Of a stretch of 64,000 nucleotides of DNA, positions 13,475 to 25,510 are shown piece after piece. How positions within the stretch are numbered: position 1 is the first letter of the stretch; each line of letters starts with the position of its first letter. The notes below the pieces were generated by a model. The model had not been told where the DNA came from, did not search any database, and saw nothing but the letters and a program-made list of their open reading frames with translations. Source of the stretch: Pholis gunnellus (lineage: Eukaryota > Chordata > Actinopteri > Perciformes > Pholidae); NCBI GenBank assembly GCA_910591455.2, contig OU342821.1:1570001-1634000 (forward strand), written 5' to 3'. The translations under genes and the position numbers were made by a program.

Positions 13475-13548
13475 AAGTGTTAAAGTTAAGTTTAAGTTAA
13501 AGTGTTAAAGTCAAAGTGTTAAAGTTAAGTGTTAAAGTGTTTAAGTGA
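13475..13548. repeat. Short tandem repeat of AAAGTGTTAAAGTTAAGT
   Basis: Several imperfect copies of AAAGTGTTAAAGT / AAGTTAAGT lie in tandem. They sit within the 2.77-kb hAT, upstream of an ATAAATTCGTCAGTAAC stretch that may be another LTR piece. Confidence 0.6.
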
Positions 13549-13838
13549 TCATCTTTGAAGATTCATGTGTTTTCAAGTGGACTCATTTTCCCTCTCGGTG
13601 TTGACAGACGAATAAATTCGTCAGTAACAAGAACTATGGAGTCGTGTATTTCCTGGAGGGAGTGATCGTAGCGTTACTACTGTGTTCATGTGTCTATGGT
13701 GTATATTGTTCCCTTATAGGTGTTGAGCTTCATTTTTACACAAAACAAATAATAACCGTAGCTGTGGCGTCATAATGAGGTGTTTCAGCTAGAGGACAGC
13801 AGTGAAGGCCCAGGTATAAAATGCATGGCCCGTCACTG

Positions 13839-13846
13839 GGTACAGG
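13839..13846. repeat. Target-site duplication (right) of 2.77-kb hAT
   Basis: GGTACAGG, identical to 11066-11073. Confidence 0.9.
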
Positions 13847-14229
13847 TATACAGAACCAAACCAAGATAATAAGAATAAAAATAGACATAAAGTAAAACAC
13901 TAAGCAGCTGGACCTCGATATCTGCACTGGATCTATAAGTGAGTGAGTGAACATATGTACAGACTGTCAATGAATATAAATATGTAAAGTCCGTCAAGAA
14001 ATAGTCTGTCTCACAATAGATAAATACATATAAGAATATGAATGAATATAAATATATCAATAAATGGTCATGCCTCTTATGTCTATGCTTATTTTCTTTT
14101 AAGTAAGGAGACACATTACTGTGTTACTGGATTGCGCAAGTCCCAAAAGAGAGAAACATATAAGGGTGCACATCACATGGTCGACAACCATGAAAGACTT
14201 CGGTGAAGTACAGAGGTATCTTCAGTGAT

Positions 14230-14632
14230 ACATAGTATATATAGTGGCTTTTTGTTTGCATGCCTTTGGTAGTTTTGTGAAATTGGGGCGTAATTAGGAG
14301 TGACGTAGGGACGCCGTATATGGCTCTGGTAGCGATAGCGACATGTCAATCACAAGGTAGCCCGCCCTAAAGCATCGGCCTATGTGACTCTAAATGGACC
14401 ATCATTTACTAAATGAACATGCTGTATTGAAGAAGACTTGAAACTAGAGATTGAGACCATAAACTCATGTTTACAATGTTTACTGAGGTAATAAATCAAG
14501 AGAGAAGTAGAGTCATTTTCTCATAGACTTCTATACAACCAGAGGAGTCGCCCCCTGGTGGACATTTGAGAAAGGTTAAAGGCACTTGCACATTGGCTTC
14601 ACTTTTCAGAACCAGAGGTTGCAACCTTGTAC
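14230..14632 (-). mobile_element. Dispersed repeat family A, copy 3 (inverted)
   Basis: It reads, on the plus strand, GACTCTAAATGGACCATCAT, then the TGAGACCATAAACTCATG core, then AGAGTCATTTTCTCATAGAC. This is the reverse of the copy at 3365. It ends near GGTTGCAACC. Confidence 0.7.
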
Positions 14633-16705
14633 CAAGCCAAAAAATGGAATTGAAGAGGAAAGCAATGACCAGCAGAGTGATGAAGAAAGGACTATAGTGA
14701 GAACAGAAAGAAGACCCCATCAGAGCTGAAGTTGACCAGAAAATGAACTGAGCCCTCTTTCAAAGTAGTCAAAAATACTAAACGACTACTAGAAAGTGGT
14801 GGTTTAGGTCCGCTTTACGGACATTGCACATGCCCTGCAGTCTAGCAATCATAGGATGTAGACTAATTTGTATAAATGGCAGTTTTACATGTAGAAGGGC
14901 AGAGCAGTTTGATGTTTTTCCATCAGAAAGGAGATTCTTTGGAGAATTTCAAGCTCAGTGGCCAGGTTGGATCCATCTTGCTCAGTCATTCTCAAACTTT
15001 TTTTTGTCATTCCTCCTTTGAAGGAAGAACAGTTTTCACAGTTTTCTTTTATTGACTTGTTATGTTTTGAAATGTCTTTTGAATTTTCAGGGTCTCGTCA
15101 GCTGACATTTATTTTCAGACATGAAATACACACTGGTCTCTCTTAATCTCCCACCGCATTCAATGTTAACCCTAAGAGCAAGATAGGCTGTACTGAACAT
15201 CATTTGTTTTTACATTTCACGCTTTTGATTGAGGTTTTCAAATATATATATATATATATAATTATATAGCGTTACATGCAGATTATGAGGCAGTATTAGT
15301 ATTATAATGCATTATAGAAATGGGCGTCATAGAAGGTGCTACCTATTCTTTTTCTGACAGTCGTCTTCTTCTCTGCCTTTGTTGGTGTATCATTAAGTTA
15401 CATTTTGTATTAAAAATGTTAATCTGCAGAGTAACTAAATCTGTCAGATAAATCTAGGGGAGTAACTACCATATGTATATCTGAGATGTAGTGGAGTGAT
15501 CTACTTAGTTACATTCCACTATTGTAAGATTAAATACATTTATAACTGTTTTACCAACTCTAGGCAGTAAAGTTGTCAAGGTTGCAGTTTCTACTTAGTA
15601 CTATTAATTACTATCAACTATTAATATTTTTAATATTTTGTCAATGATTAAGACATCGGAAATAAAGTGCACGAGTGCCTCAAAAAGCATCAATAGAGCT
15701 GGTTTATCTACATTTTTTCCCAAGGGAGGATTCCCCTGGACCCCCCCCCCCCTCCCCCCCCACCTAATAACATAATCCTCTTAACCCATCATCTATCTGT
15801 GGTGCTGATTAAGAAAGCAGTATACACCTGCTTTGAAACTGACCCCTGTTCACTATTTTCATCTTAGATTAGCTAACCCAGAAACAGTGTAACAGCACAC
15901 GGTGATGTGTCTACAGCAGACATGTCATAGTGCTGAGCCGCTGGCAGACAGATAGTATTAGTGGGTTGTTTTTCCCTGCGGCGGAGGGATGGATGGGGCA
16001 TCAATTAGCCTCCAGCAGGCTCTGACCTTGAAATGGAGCACAGACAGAAAACAGGAAGTCTCCCTGTACCACAGCCTGCAGTTCCAGTTTGTGTCCCTCA
16101 TCATTTATTGATTTTCACTTTTTCATACAACTGAAAATGTACACTGAAACATTTTCGGGATCTTAGATATTGTAAGCTGCCTACCAGCTAAAAAATGCAA
16201 AATAAAACCTTAACAACATCCATTTATTGTAGTGAGACATATCATGTGGTTTAATTTAATGGATCGTAAAATACTTTGAGAGGAAGGAGTGAATGTTAGA
16301 AATGACACATTTAACCACTGTAGAAGTAAAGCAGGTTTCAATAGAACTATCATTTCCTGCACGCCTATCTGTGTAGCAATATTTCAGAGGCTTAGTCATG
16401 GGCTACACTCTGCAAGTCACAACGTGTCTGCTTTCAGGTAAAGTCCTGACACTTCCTGGCACAGCTGATAGAACGCACCATTTACAAACTCAGTGATTAA
16501 ACAGACACAAAATAAACATTTTAATCCTTTTTATAAAAACACTTTGCTTGTCTCGGCAAAGATGAAAATCACAGTCCAAGGTTATGCAGGACTCCAGCTT
16601 GTATCCCCAGCCCATACATATATCCCATATCATGAAATTAGAGACTAGTTTTGAAACAAAGGGACATCCTGTCTGAAAGAGCTTTCACAGAACTGAGTGT
16701 TGGGT

Positions 16706-16711
16706 ACTTAC
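16706..16711 (-). promoter_or_regulatory. 5' splice site of the neuregulin exon
   Basis: GTAAGT on the minus strand directly follows ACAATCT. It is the consensus donor and leaves phase 1, as expected for joining to the next neuregulin exon. Confidence 0.85.
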
Positions 16712-17396
16712 AGATTGTTGGGATGATGATGTCGTTTAATGCCTGTGTTGTCTGGGGATGGGGAGTTTGGACGACAGGACGTTCAGCGTTGTATTTCAAT
16801 GTAACAGAGGGATCAGACTGAGTGACTCGTGGAGACTGAGGCATGTACGGCCCTTGAGTAGATTTCTCTTCCATTAAATCGTCAGGACGTCCTGGGGTAA
16901 TGGCGGTGGTCAAGGAGACAAAAGACGGACTTGAATGAGGAATGGACATAGTTAGTCCCAGTGTGGGGGTAACTGATATGATGATTGGGTCCTGTCCAAT
17001 GCGTTTCGGATCTAAGTGTGTGGGTGGTTCATACTGAAAGATCTTATCCACGAAGACCCATTTGAGGCCAGCTGTGCAGAGGGCTAAGCTAAGCAGACAG
17101 GCCAGGATGGGAAGAATACAGATTTTCTCAGAGTGCAGGCAATTGTTAATCTGTTCCATCTCTATACACACACAGCAGGTCCCTGGCAAAGCCACTATTC
17201 CCAAAGCCCCCAAATGCTCCCCATCACCACCACCACCTCCCTCTGCGCCCTCCTCCCCACTCTCCCGGCCAGCTGCTTCTGTCTCTTCTGGTTTCTCCTC
17301 TGGGACTTGTCCAGTATCAACAGTAGACCTTGTAGGGGTGACTGATCCAGGAGGGGGAGCTGGCCCAGCAGAGAAGTCCTCCATTCCCTCAGTCAT
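16712..17396 (-). CDS. nrg1: Neuregulin type III, cysteine-rich-domain exon (5' coding exon)
   Basis: This exon encodes the cytosolic N-terminus and first transmembrane segment of a type III neuregulin, the axonal membrane-tethered ErbB ligand that controls myelination and Schwann-cell development. From the ATG at 17396, residues 1-62 are acidic and glycine-rich. Residues 74-107 form the cysteine-rich domain (CCVC, NNCLHSEKIC). Residues about 92-111 are the membrane segment, followed by the family hallmark GLKWVFVDKIF (110-120) and PPTHLDP. A Ser/Thr/Pro-rich luminal stalk fills the rest. The coding part is 228 codons plus one base, ending at ATCT|GTAAGT. The ATG at 17396 is the first in frame after an upstream TGA; another lies at 17384. 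The EGF exons are not in the window. Known family: NRG1 CRD isoforms. A paralogue with the same domain cannot be excluded. Confidence 0.9.
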
Positions 17397-18240
17397 CCTT
17401 TCCAACTGCTGGATGAAGGATCTCTGAGTACCTCAGCTTTTAACTCAGAGCATCACACAGTGGCTGTCTGCCACCAGTCTCCTCGAGTATGTTTTCCATC
17501 ATCAGGCTGCAGAGTCAGAGCTGGGATGTCAGAGGAAGGTACAAATGCTCTTCAGAGTGAGTTGAACCGTTTTAGCAGTCTGGGAGGGATGTAGACAGCC
17601 TTCTGCGCAAGAGGGACAGGAGCTCCTTACTCATGCTCCCTCACAGGAAACGCAATCAGTCTAAAAATAGAACTGTCAAATTGGCTGCAGACAAAAACAA
17701 AAAAGATTGCCAGAGAATTTGTTTCCTTAAATGTTCGGCATGGTCTACGAGAGAGCAGTGGGGAAACAGCAGCACTCACTCACCTGAGCACTTGGGCAGA
17801 AGAGGCGGTGTTGACGCGATGGGCCAGCTGCAGTAGCTGTAGTGCAGAGGACAGGACGGCCGGGCACTGCAGTGGCAGGAGGGACATGCTGTTTTGTCTG
17901 TGGAGCTCCAAGTAGCTGAAAGGCTGAATCATCAGGGAGCGGCAGGTGCCCTTCCTCTCAGCACAGCCACAGAAACAGATGAGTAAGGGGAAAGAGAGAG
18001 AAAGAGAATCACAGAGAGGGGGAGGGCTGCAGTAGCAGAGAAGGGCAGAGAAGACGGGATACTCCCCTTTTTCTTCTCTCACCCCTCCTCTCTCAGTCTT
18101 TCTTTTCCAAGTGGTGAGCAGGGCAGCCTTTGGCCTCCTCCCTCTCTGCCTCTCTTCCTGTCTGGTGGTGGTGCTCCGTGCTCTCTTTGCAGGCTGCTCC
18201 CAATCCCAGCACAAAGCATCCAGCTAAGCAAGTTCCTACT
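17397..18240 (-). other. Probable 5' UTR and promoter-proximal region of the neuregulin transcript
   Basis: This stretch lies just upstream of the first in-frame ATG, with an in-frame TGA shortly before it. It includes a purine/pyrimidine-rich tract (about 17990-18130, GAGA/TCTC). Open frames of 70-145 codons here resemble no family. No TATA box or transcription start could be fixed from the sequence. Confidence 0.35.
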
Positions 18241-20550
18241 TGATCCAATTAGAGCGCATGTCAGCAAATCCCAGAGAGGCCAACTGTTGTAGCCACCCCC
18301 TCCAGCACCACTCCCCATTGATTATGCTGATACTAAAGGGTGTGTTTTTTGTCAAGGGGAAGGAGCCGGTGAAACAGACATATGATCCACCCCAAGAGGA
18401 TGCAGACATTGTGTTCTACTCTTCTCAAGTATCTGCATTCATTAGTGTAATAACACAGATGAAAATGACGATGAAAAAGGATATATATATATATATATGT
18501 GTGTCTGTGTGTGTGTGTGTCTATATCCCTTTTCATCATCATAATATATACATATATATATATACATATAATTCAATATATCTGTTTCAGTTTTACACTG
18601 GTATTGTTCATGCTGGTTCACTTTCACATTGTCATTACTTACTGGGACTGAGCCAACATTAGTAACACCTGTGCTTGACCTACTGTGCCAAGTCAAAATG
18701 TCTGCTATGAACCTGGCCTATAGTAATCAAGATGGTTGCAACTGAACATATGGGCACAGATAAAGGTAGAAATAAGTGTTGTATGTGCCATGGTTTTTGT
18801 TATAACTCCCAATAGTCGATTATCACTGCTGGGAGGACATTTTGGGAGTGCAAAATCAATACCGGAGAGGGTGCCTTATTGGTAAATTAACTTATTTTGA
18901 ATATATTCTGAATACCAAGAAATTACTAGAAAGAACTAAAATACAGATCAGGCCCAGTCATTTCAGCTGATGAAACATAACATAAAACATCCAAATATAA
19001 ACACACAGAATATGCCAGATCACTCAGTCATACTTCAACATTTATTTTGGTGTCCAATTTGTCAGATATACTTAGTAAACTGGGGATATTGATCACAAAA
19101 CTAACACTTCCTTTAATAGCGTGCAAGTGTGACAGAAAGCCCCCAGACCGCCAATAAACTATGTACTGCCCAACCCCCCACCACGTGGGCTAATAGGCTA
19201 GCAGGACAATCCAAAGTCTTCTTGAGGAGTCAGGGCTTAAACAAGATGAAGACAGTCACAAAGGTCAGGTCACCGCCACACTGAACATTGACACTGCTGT
19301 GACCCTTTCCCATCCGCGGACAGAATTAATACCAGTAATGGTATCTGAGGGAGAGGACTTCCTGTCAGGCCCTGAATTAGGGACCTGCATTGATTATCTT
19401 CTCAGCATTTTCATCCTGTATGGGGGCTTAAACAGTGACAGAAGAAATAGATAAATAAATGAGCATGAGAGATTTAAAGAATATAAATAAATAGATGAAC
19501 TCACAAAATAAATATTCAAAAAATAAAGTGTTTTTTAATTAGTATATTTCCAAATTTGACGCAAGTCAGCTTAGACGGAAGCAGCCCGTTACGTTCTTTG
19601 TAACAGTAAACATCAAAAGGGTCTGACCAACCCTCAACGGTGATTTGAGTTCTACTCATGTACTATTTCTATGATGCCACCATTGTTGTTCATCACTGAA
19701 ACCCGGACTGTTCCAGCAATGAGAGCCAGGAGAGACCATGATGAGTTTGTGTGACACCATCCCTCATTATCAGAGGAGAGATAAACATGTAGCAATAAAT
19801 GTGGAAGGAAACAAAAATAGAAATACGTTTGTGGAATCAAATGAATAAATACAGAAATATTTGATGTTCTTTATTTTTCTTTAAATAACATATTGATACT
19901 TTTGCAAAAAGTAATCATGCTCATTTATCTATTTCCTCTGTTTTGGGAACATATATTTAAGCACTGTTAAGATAAACCACTTACCACAAGAGCAAACAAA
20001 GCACAAACACTAATAGTTTATACATGCTCAAGCAGCTATACATGGTACTCAATAGTGAAAAATTAATGGGCCTATGGAGGTTTATTCAAATAACAAAAAT
20101 GCAAAATTTCCTCTTTCAAATTTTATAAATTGAAGGTATTTTAGATGCAGTCTCAACTATTTCCTCTAATGTATTTGTTTTAGTAGTAAAAATCTTTGAT
20201 GAAGATTGTTAACACAGTTTCTACAACAGATGTGTAAAACCAGACCATGGTTTTCCTTGAAACACCCAATAAATGGACTGTACTGTAGTCTTCCCACTAC
20301 TCAAAGCACTTTATGTTTGGAGCTTACGCCAAAAAAATAGTCTCTGATGAGATTTTGTGAATGTAGCTTTCCCATTTAAAGTTTGCAGGATTATAGTGCC
20401 AAGAAATTTGAACTCTCACATTTTAAACTGGTTTATTTATTATTTATTTATATAAGAGGTAGATTCTCCCTCAGCTCCAAGTATGATCATCTCTTTAGGT
20501 TTTCCAGTGTTAAAATGAACTAAAGTTTACATTTCTCATAAGTCAAGAGG
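18241..20550. other. Intergenic stretch without recognised genes
   Basis: Apart from TA/TG microsatellites at about 18480-18570 I recognise nothing. Open frames are short and of low complexity. Confidence 0.5.
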
Positions 20551-20551
20551 A

Positions 20552-21560
20552 GCAGTCGGTATTTCATTACATCACATTACTTCTATTTAGCTTACGCTGT
20601 TATCCAAAAGGAACTACAATAAGTTTATTCAGCCATGTGGTCCCATCCCAAAAAGTGCAAGAATCATGAAAGTTCATCAACTTCATTAAATATGCTGATT
20701 TACTTCAACTGCTACATTTAGAGACAATATGAGATAGAGAAAGAGTTTATTTTTATTTTTTATTTTATTTTATGCGTTTCAGTCTGCAACGGAAGGTGTT
20801 TAGAGTTTCTGCTGTCCTAATGTCAATGTGGAGTTCATTCCATCTTTGTGGAGCCAGGATAGCAAACAGTGATGATTTTGTTGAGTGGGAGCTGGGCCCA
20901 CCTAGTAGTGAGGGAATACCACAGCAGCAGAGCGTAGAAGATGGGCTAGGGTTTCGCCATGTCTTGGATGTAGGATGGGCCTGACCCATTCACAGCACAG
21001 CGGGCAGTTACCAGTGTTTTGAATCCAAATCGGGCAGTGCAGGGTGTGGATGAGCTGTGTAGTGTGAAAGAACTGGCTGCTTTCTGGATTAGCTTCAGAG
21101 GTCGGATGTCACATGTAGCCACACCAGAAAAGAGGAGGGGACCCAGAACTAAACCCTAAGGAATCCCCGTTGTAAGGCTAGATGGTTCAGACACAGATTT
21201 TCTCTACGTTACCTTGTGAGTGTTGTCCTTGAGGTGATGTGAACAGGGAGAGTGCAAAACCTCAGACTCCCAGCTCTTGGAGGATGGAGAGAAGGATTTG
21301 GTGGTTCACCATGTCAAATGCTGCTGAAAGGTCTACCAGGATGATGAAGAGGGAAGCTGCTCTAGCAGTATAGTCAAGAAGGTTGTTCGGAGATATGCAG
21401 AGAGTTGGTTAAAAACAGCATGGTCAGGTGTTTTAGAAAGAAATGTAAGAAGACAGATAGATCTGTAATTATTTACATCAGAAGGGTTGAGTGTGGGCTT
21501 TATTAAAAGAGAGTTCATCCTAGCTGTGTTTAGAGTGTGTAGAGAAAGCACAGCTTGTTA
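20552..21560 (-). pseudogene. L2-type LINE remnant (reverse transcriptase fragments and 3' end)
   Basis: On the minus strand, a frame at 21551-21333 reads KPTLNPSDVNNYRSICLL and FLSKTPDHAVFNQLSAYL, the start of an L2-like reverse transcriptase. Near 21340-21285 a shifted frame gives DLSAAFDMVNHQILL. The C-terminal piece at 20989-20765 has FAILAPQRWNELHIDIRTAE. The left end (20552-20640, reading TTACGCTGTTATCCAAAAGG) resembles the usual L2 3' tail in reverse. The region between is heavily deleted and has many stops. L2 replicates by target-primed reverse transcription; this copy is dead. Confidence 0.8.
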
Positions 21561-22299
21561 AGATGGGTTATTGTATTACACGTTGCCCAACTACAGCTTA
21601 TTCAATTGTGATATTGACACAGGAATGAATGCTTTCATTACAACTAAGGTGAGCGTCACTGATCTTTAATCATTTAAAAAAGTACTGCACACTCAAACAT
21701 GTATTATGGAGCTGTAAACTAAATGATATGACTGTACTGTGATAAAACACATGCTGGTGTTAAACTGTTCAGATACCCCGACCAGTCAAATAGACAGGAC
21801 AGACTTTTCTAGGACTTCAAGGTTTATAATTAGTGTCTTCTCAATCCACCCAAATGCACAAATGATTACCAATTGGATTGAATGTCTTTAAGCCAATTAG
21901 TATTCCACATTATCTAAAATGGACCGCGATAGAACCACAGACCCTTTTTAAGCAAATAGCCGGCTGTGAGGCAAAGAGTGTTTAAGGAACATTCGATCAT
22001 GTAGTTAAAGTACATCATTTGTGTTTAAACTGTTTCAAATAAACAGGAGGTTTTATACTACATAAACATATAAAAATATTATAAACAAGATTTATAGTTT
22101 TTACTCCGAATTGTTTCCAATGGAAAGGGGATCTGAATGTCAACGGAAGGGAAGTAGGGAATGAATGGGGAAAACAGTTTAGATGTATTTGACAGTTGTG
22201 ATTTGATTTTCTGATGATACGATCAGCGTATAATGCATCCACAAAAACTATTCAACTCAGGAGGCTGTGAACATACTGTTTTCTGGAGAAATTGAGGGT

Positions 22300-22420
22300 G
22301 TTCTTTGTGATGTGAGGGTCCTGGGACAGAGGATGTTGCATGCTCTACAGATTGTAAAACCCTCTGAGGCAAATTTGTGATTTTGGGTTATACAAATATA
22401 TTGAATTGAATTAAAAAATA
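22300..22420 (+). mobile_element. LINE/SINE 3' tail fragment
   Basis: This is the second copy of the 1190-1300 tail: GATTGTAAAACCCTCTGAGG, CAAATTTGTGATTTTGGG, ending TATTGAATTGAA. The tail alone is present. Confidence 0.55.
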
Positions 22421-23583
22421 TAATTGTATAATTTTATTGTATACTTGTACAAAATATATATGCAATGTGTTTTAAATCATCACTTTATTTGTTGATAAAG
22501 AGTTAACCATTCATGAAAAACTATTTTTTTGTAGAAATAAGGCCTTTTAATACTTTATATTTTATATATGTGTTTTTCTCGCATTCAGATTTATTTAAAG
22601 TAAAAATCCACCATTTCAATATTGTGTTTGAAACATAATTTGGTTCTGAAAAACGTAGTTTTAAAAAAGTTAATATTTACATTTCTTACCAGATTTATGA
22701 ATCATCATTTCATGAAATTTAAATAGAAACATTATGTTAACACCCTCTACCACTCACCCTCACATATCCAAAGCAAGTTGTGTTCTAATTATTTGACAAA
22801 CTAGTGATATTCTGCACATGGTCACAGCTCCATGTTAAGAGCCTCAGCAAGGTGTTTGAAAATGGCTGTCCAGTAGCCTTGTAGACTGTCTAGGACAAGA
22901 CCAAAACATGTGCGTCATGTTTGCTGGTGACATGTATTACCAGTATCTGTGACACCGAATTACATTTTTGAAAGTTTGGAGTTGGTGAAATAGATGCACT
23001 AAACAACTTAAATGGTATCAGATTGAGTCTGGAACAAGATGTATTGTCACTCTCTCTAATTAATGCATCATCATCATTGTCATCTATACCTGTGCCAAGT
23101 TCATCTTTCCAATCTTTTTTGATTTTATCAAGACAGGCCTCTGAGAGATGGGAAATTTAGGTGTACATTTTTGAGATGGGGCCTTTGATATTCGTGGGGA
23201 TGTCTAAAATTGAGTAAATTACTGAATTAGGCGGGGTATTGGGGACGGTGGTGTTATTTAGTTTAACACGGACTAAGATACTTGGAAATATCGAAATAAA
23301 TGAGATATTGGAAGGTTAAATGGGAGGTTAAATTGTAGGCCCAACCTATGCAATGGAGAAAAGACCATGTCAGTATAGGGAGTGAGAAAGAGCGGATTCA
23401 TCATCACAGGTGCACAACAATTGGGCTACAAGAAAATTGGGTTGGCTGAATGGCCAGTTTAAATGAAAGCAAAGCCAAAAGTGAAGTAGAAGCACCAATT
23501 TAACGTTGGTTCCTGGATCCAGAGGACCATTTTGTGCATTTTGGCAACCTGAAAAAGCTCCAAATCTATTTAGCAGTTTGATT

Positions 23584-23591
23584 GCCTAGAG
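23584..23591. repeat. Target-site duplication (left) of 695-bp hAT
   Basis: GCCTAGAG precedes the CAGGGGTGGCCAACC terminus and recurs exactly at 24287-24294. Confidence 0.95.
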
Positions 23592-24286
23592 CAGGGGTGG
23601 CCAACCCGCGGCTCGCGAGCCGCATGCGGCTCTTTGCCCGGTTTCATGCGGCTCTTACGTTCATATCGAAGTTTGTATTTGTGTTTTTTTAATGTTCGTG
23701 TTCGCTTCGCTTGAGTTAAATACGGTATTTTCGTCAAACGCGCATGTGCGGCCACAGATTACGTTCCTCGTCGACCCATTTAACGCCGAGACGGACTGTT
23801 TGAAAGCCCCGCTTTAAGTAAAAATGTAAAAGTCGGACAATTTACAAATATCCGTTGTATCGCGCAAGGCGGAGCTCCTCCCCGATCCGCACGCGCCGCG
23901 CACACCTCCACCAGCGTATGTGACAGCAGCAGCAGCAGCCACCCTCCCCGCCGACGAAGAAGGAGCAGCAGCACCCCCCCGCCGACAACCGGCCCTTTGG
24001 GGGCAACCATGATGCTGATGTGGCCCCAGAGCGACAATGAGTTTGACACCCCTGGTGTACACAATGTTCATTGTTGAAAATGACTGGCCTGTGGTCTTAG
24101 GAGTCAATTTCTGTCATTATCATATTGGTGTGTGACATTTACAATAAATCTGGCTGAGCAAAGGTATGTGTGTGTGTGAGGAAGGGATAGGGTGATGTTC
24201 ATGTGTGCCCATGTGTATGATGTGGCTCTTTGCGGTAACACAGTAAAAAATGTGGCTCTTGGTCTCTGACTGGTTGGCCACCCCTG
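23592..24286. mobile_element. Non-autonomous hAT element, 695 bp, inserted in L1
   Basis: The terminal inverted repeats are CAGGGGTGGCCAACC and GGTTGGCCACCCCTG, flanked by perfect 8-bp duplications GCCTAGAG. Both ends repeat a 'gcggctctt' / 'tgtggctctt' block. The centre is unusually GC-rich (about 23865-24000, with AGC and CCGCC runs). It has no transposase. It contains at about 23985-24056, in reverse, a piece of the CAGGGGTGTCAAACTCAT repeat seen at 59965. Confidence 0.93.
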
Positions 24287-24294
24287 GCCTAGAG
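24287..24294. repeat. Target-site duplication (right) of 695-bp hAT
   Basis: GCCTAGAG, identical to 23584-23591. Confidence 0.95.
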
Positions 24295-25510
24295 GATGGT
24301 GGATATCAGTTCAGAGATAAAAAATAATAAATTGTTCGCATAGAGGAAGTGTATGTTCCGAACTACATCTAAGAATTCCACCTCTGGTGTCTCAGTGGAT
24401 GCTGGAGAGAACATACAATTGAGAAGATGAAGGATATTAGAGGAGTGTTGGTTTTTCATCGAACTGGTTTTATCTGGTGATATAATGTTGCTTTAGCTAG
24501 AATTGTATAGCCTGCATTTTAAAGAAAGATGGGGCGATAAGAACTGCAGTCAGAAAATTCTTTACCTGGTTTTAATATTAAGGCTATTAAAGCCTCAGTT
24601 AGAGTTTGAGGTAGGGTTCCTAGATCCAGAGAGTCAGTGAACATTTTTAAAAAGAGAGGGGCTAGACTGTAAATTCTATTGGATAGCCATCTGCACCAGG
24701 GGCCTTGTCACTTTGCATTAGTTTAATCGAGTTTGCAATTTCAAGTGTAAGAAACCTTATGTCATCAGCAGGGGGTTGTGAGATGTTTATCAGCAAAACG
24801 TTTTAAAGGTTTCATTAATGACAGAGGGGATTACTGTGAGTTTAACTGAGGGGCTCCTTATTTATTTTATTTGCTGGGATGCTGTCTGGCTCTTAATGTA
24901 GTGAGACAAAAAATGTCCTGCCTTCTCACCATGCTCATAAAGAAATCTGTGCAATCTTAAAAGTCACTTCTCAGTCTCTTGCGTTGACAGCAAATTGAAA
25001 GTCATCTGTAGATCTGTAGCTTTTGTAGATTTTGACACTGACAGTCTGCTGTCCAATTCTATTACACTCTCCATAAACTGTTCCTGTTTTTGTTTTCTCA
25101 ATTTATTTTGCCTTGCACTGTAAGATATCATTTCTCCTTGGACTTCCGTCTTTAATGTCTCCCAAAGAAAAGATGGAGACATGAGGTCAGAGTCATAGAT
25201 ATAAGGAAATCAATCACTTTAGAAAATTGTTTCACAGAATCTATCATCATTTATCAGTGTGCAATTCAATCTCTAGGGGGGGCATGTTTTTGTAAAAGTG
25301 TGAAAGAGAGGCCGAGTAATAATGGGCGCATGATCAGATATCCTATAGTTGAGTATTCAGTGCTATTGACAGCAGAGAGAAAATAGTTAAAAGTAGTAAA
25401 AAAGTAGTCGATCTCATGGAATAATTTCTCCCTGCAGGTTAGAGGCTGTCATCGGGCGGAGCCCTGGTCATCACTCCGATCCCAAATCAGAGGGAAAAGA
25501 ACCCTTAAAC

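Larger units (their letters stand above)
11074..13838 (+). mobile_element. Complete non-autonomous hAT transposon, 2765 bp
   Basis: The element starts CAGTGGTGGCCATCAGGG and ends GGCATAAAATGCATGGCCCGTCACTG-like (…GCATGGCCCGTCACTG). It is flanked by perfect 8-bp duplications GGTACAGG, the length expected for hAT. The 5' ~440 bp match the copies at 4607 and 28582; the last ~100 bp match the 3' end of the copy at 38280-38386. It retains only a scrap of transposase C-terminus (about 11480-11545), with the same deletion junction as the 4607 copy. Later insertions probably include the LTR-like piece near 12159-12368. Confidence 0.9.
1..16711 (-). other. Presumed first intron of the type III neuregulin gene
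   Basis: This is inferred from the exon at 16712-17396, which ends in a GTAAGT donor pointing left. No EGF-like exon was recognised in either strand here, so the next exon should lie left of base 1. The interval carries only repeats, listed separately. I see nothing recognisable in 1306-2660, 2771-3364, 3906-4606, 6480-8106, 8700-11073, 13847-14229 and 15050-16711 apart from short microsatellites and a poly-C run near 15741-15772. Confidence 0.6.
22760..25510 (-). pseudogene. L1-like LINE ORF2 remnant, split by a hAT insertion
   Basis: Minus-strand frames show pieces in the order of an L1 ORF2. At 25182-24964 there is SPSFLWETLKTEVQGEMISY with a lysine-rich coiled segment. At about 24950-24800 comes HGEKAGHFLSHYIKSQTASQ. 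At about 24720-24560 is the reverse transcriptase start (SDKAPGADGYPIEF, then LILKPGKEFSDC). Near 22890 the C-terminal NMTHMFWSCPR motif appears. Stops and frameshifts are frequent and the RT core is missing. A 695-bp hAT (23592-24286) interrupts it. Confidence 0.8.

Noticed and set aside
13404..13672. A second solo LTR between TGTTACGTCC and AGCGTTAC
   Set aside because: No flanking duplication and no clear TATA-to-polyA order could be confirmed.
17062..17427. Plus-strand 121-codon frame opposite the neuregulin exon
   Set aside because: It is the antisense shadow of the conserved cysteine-rich-domain exon.
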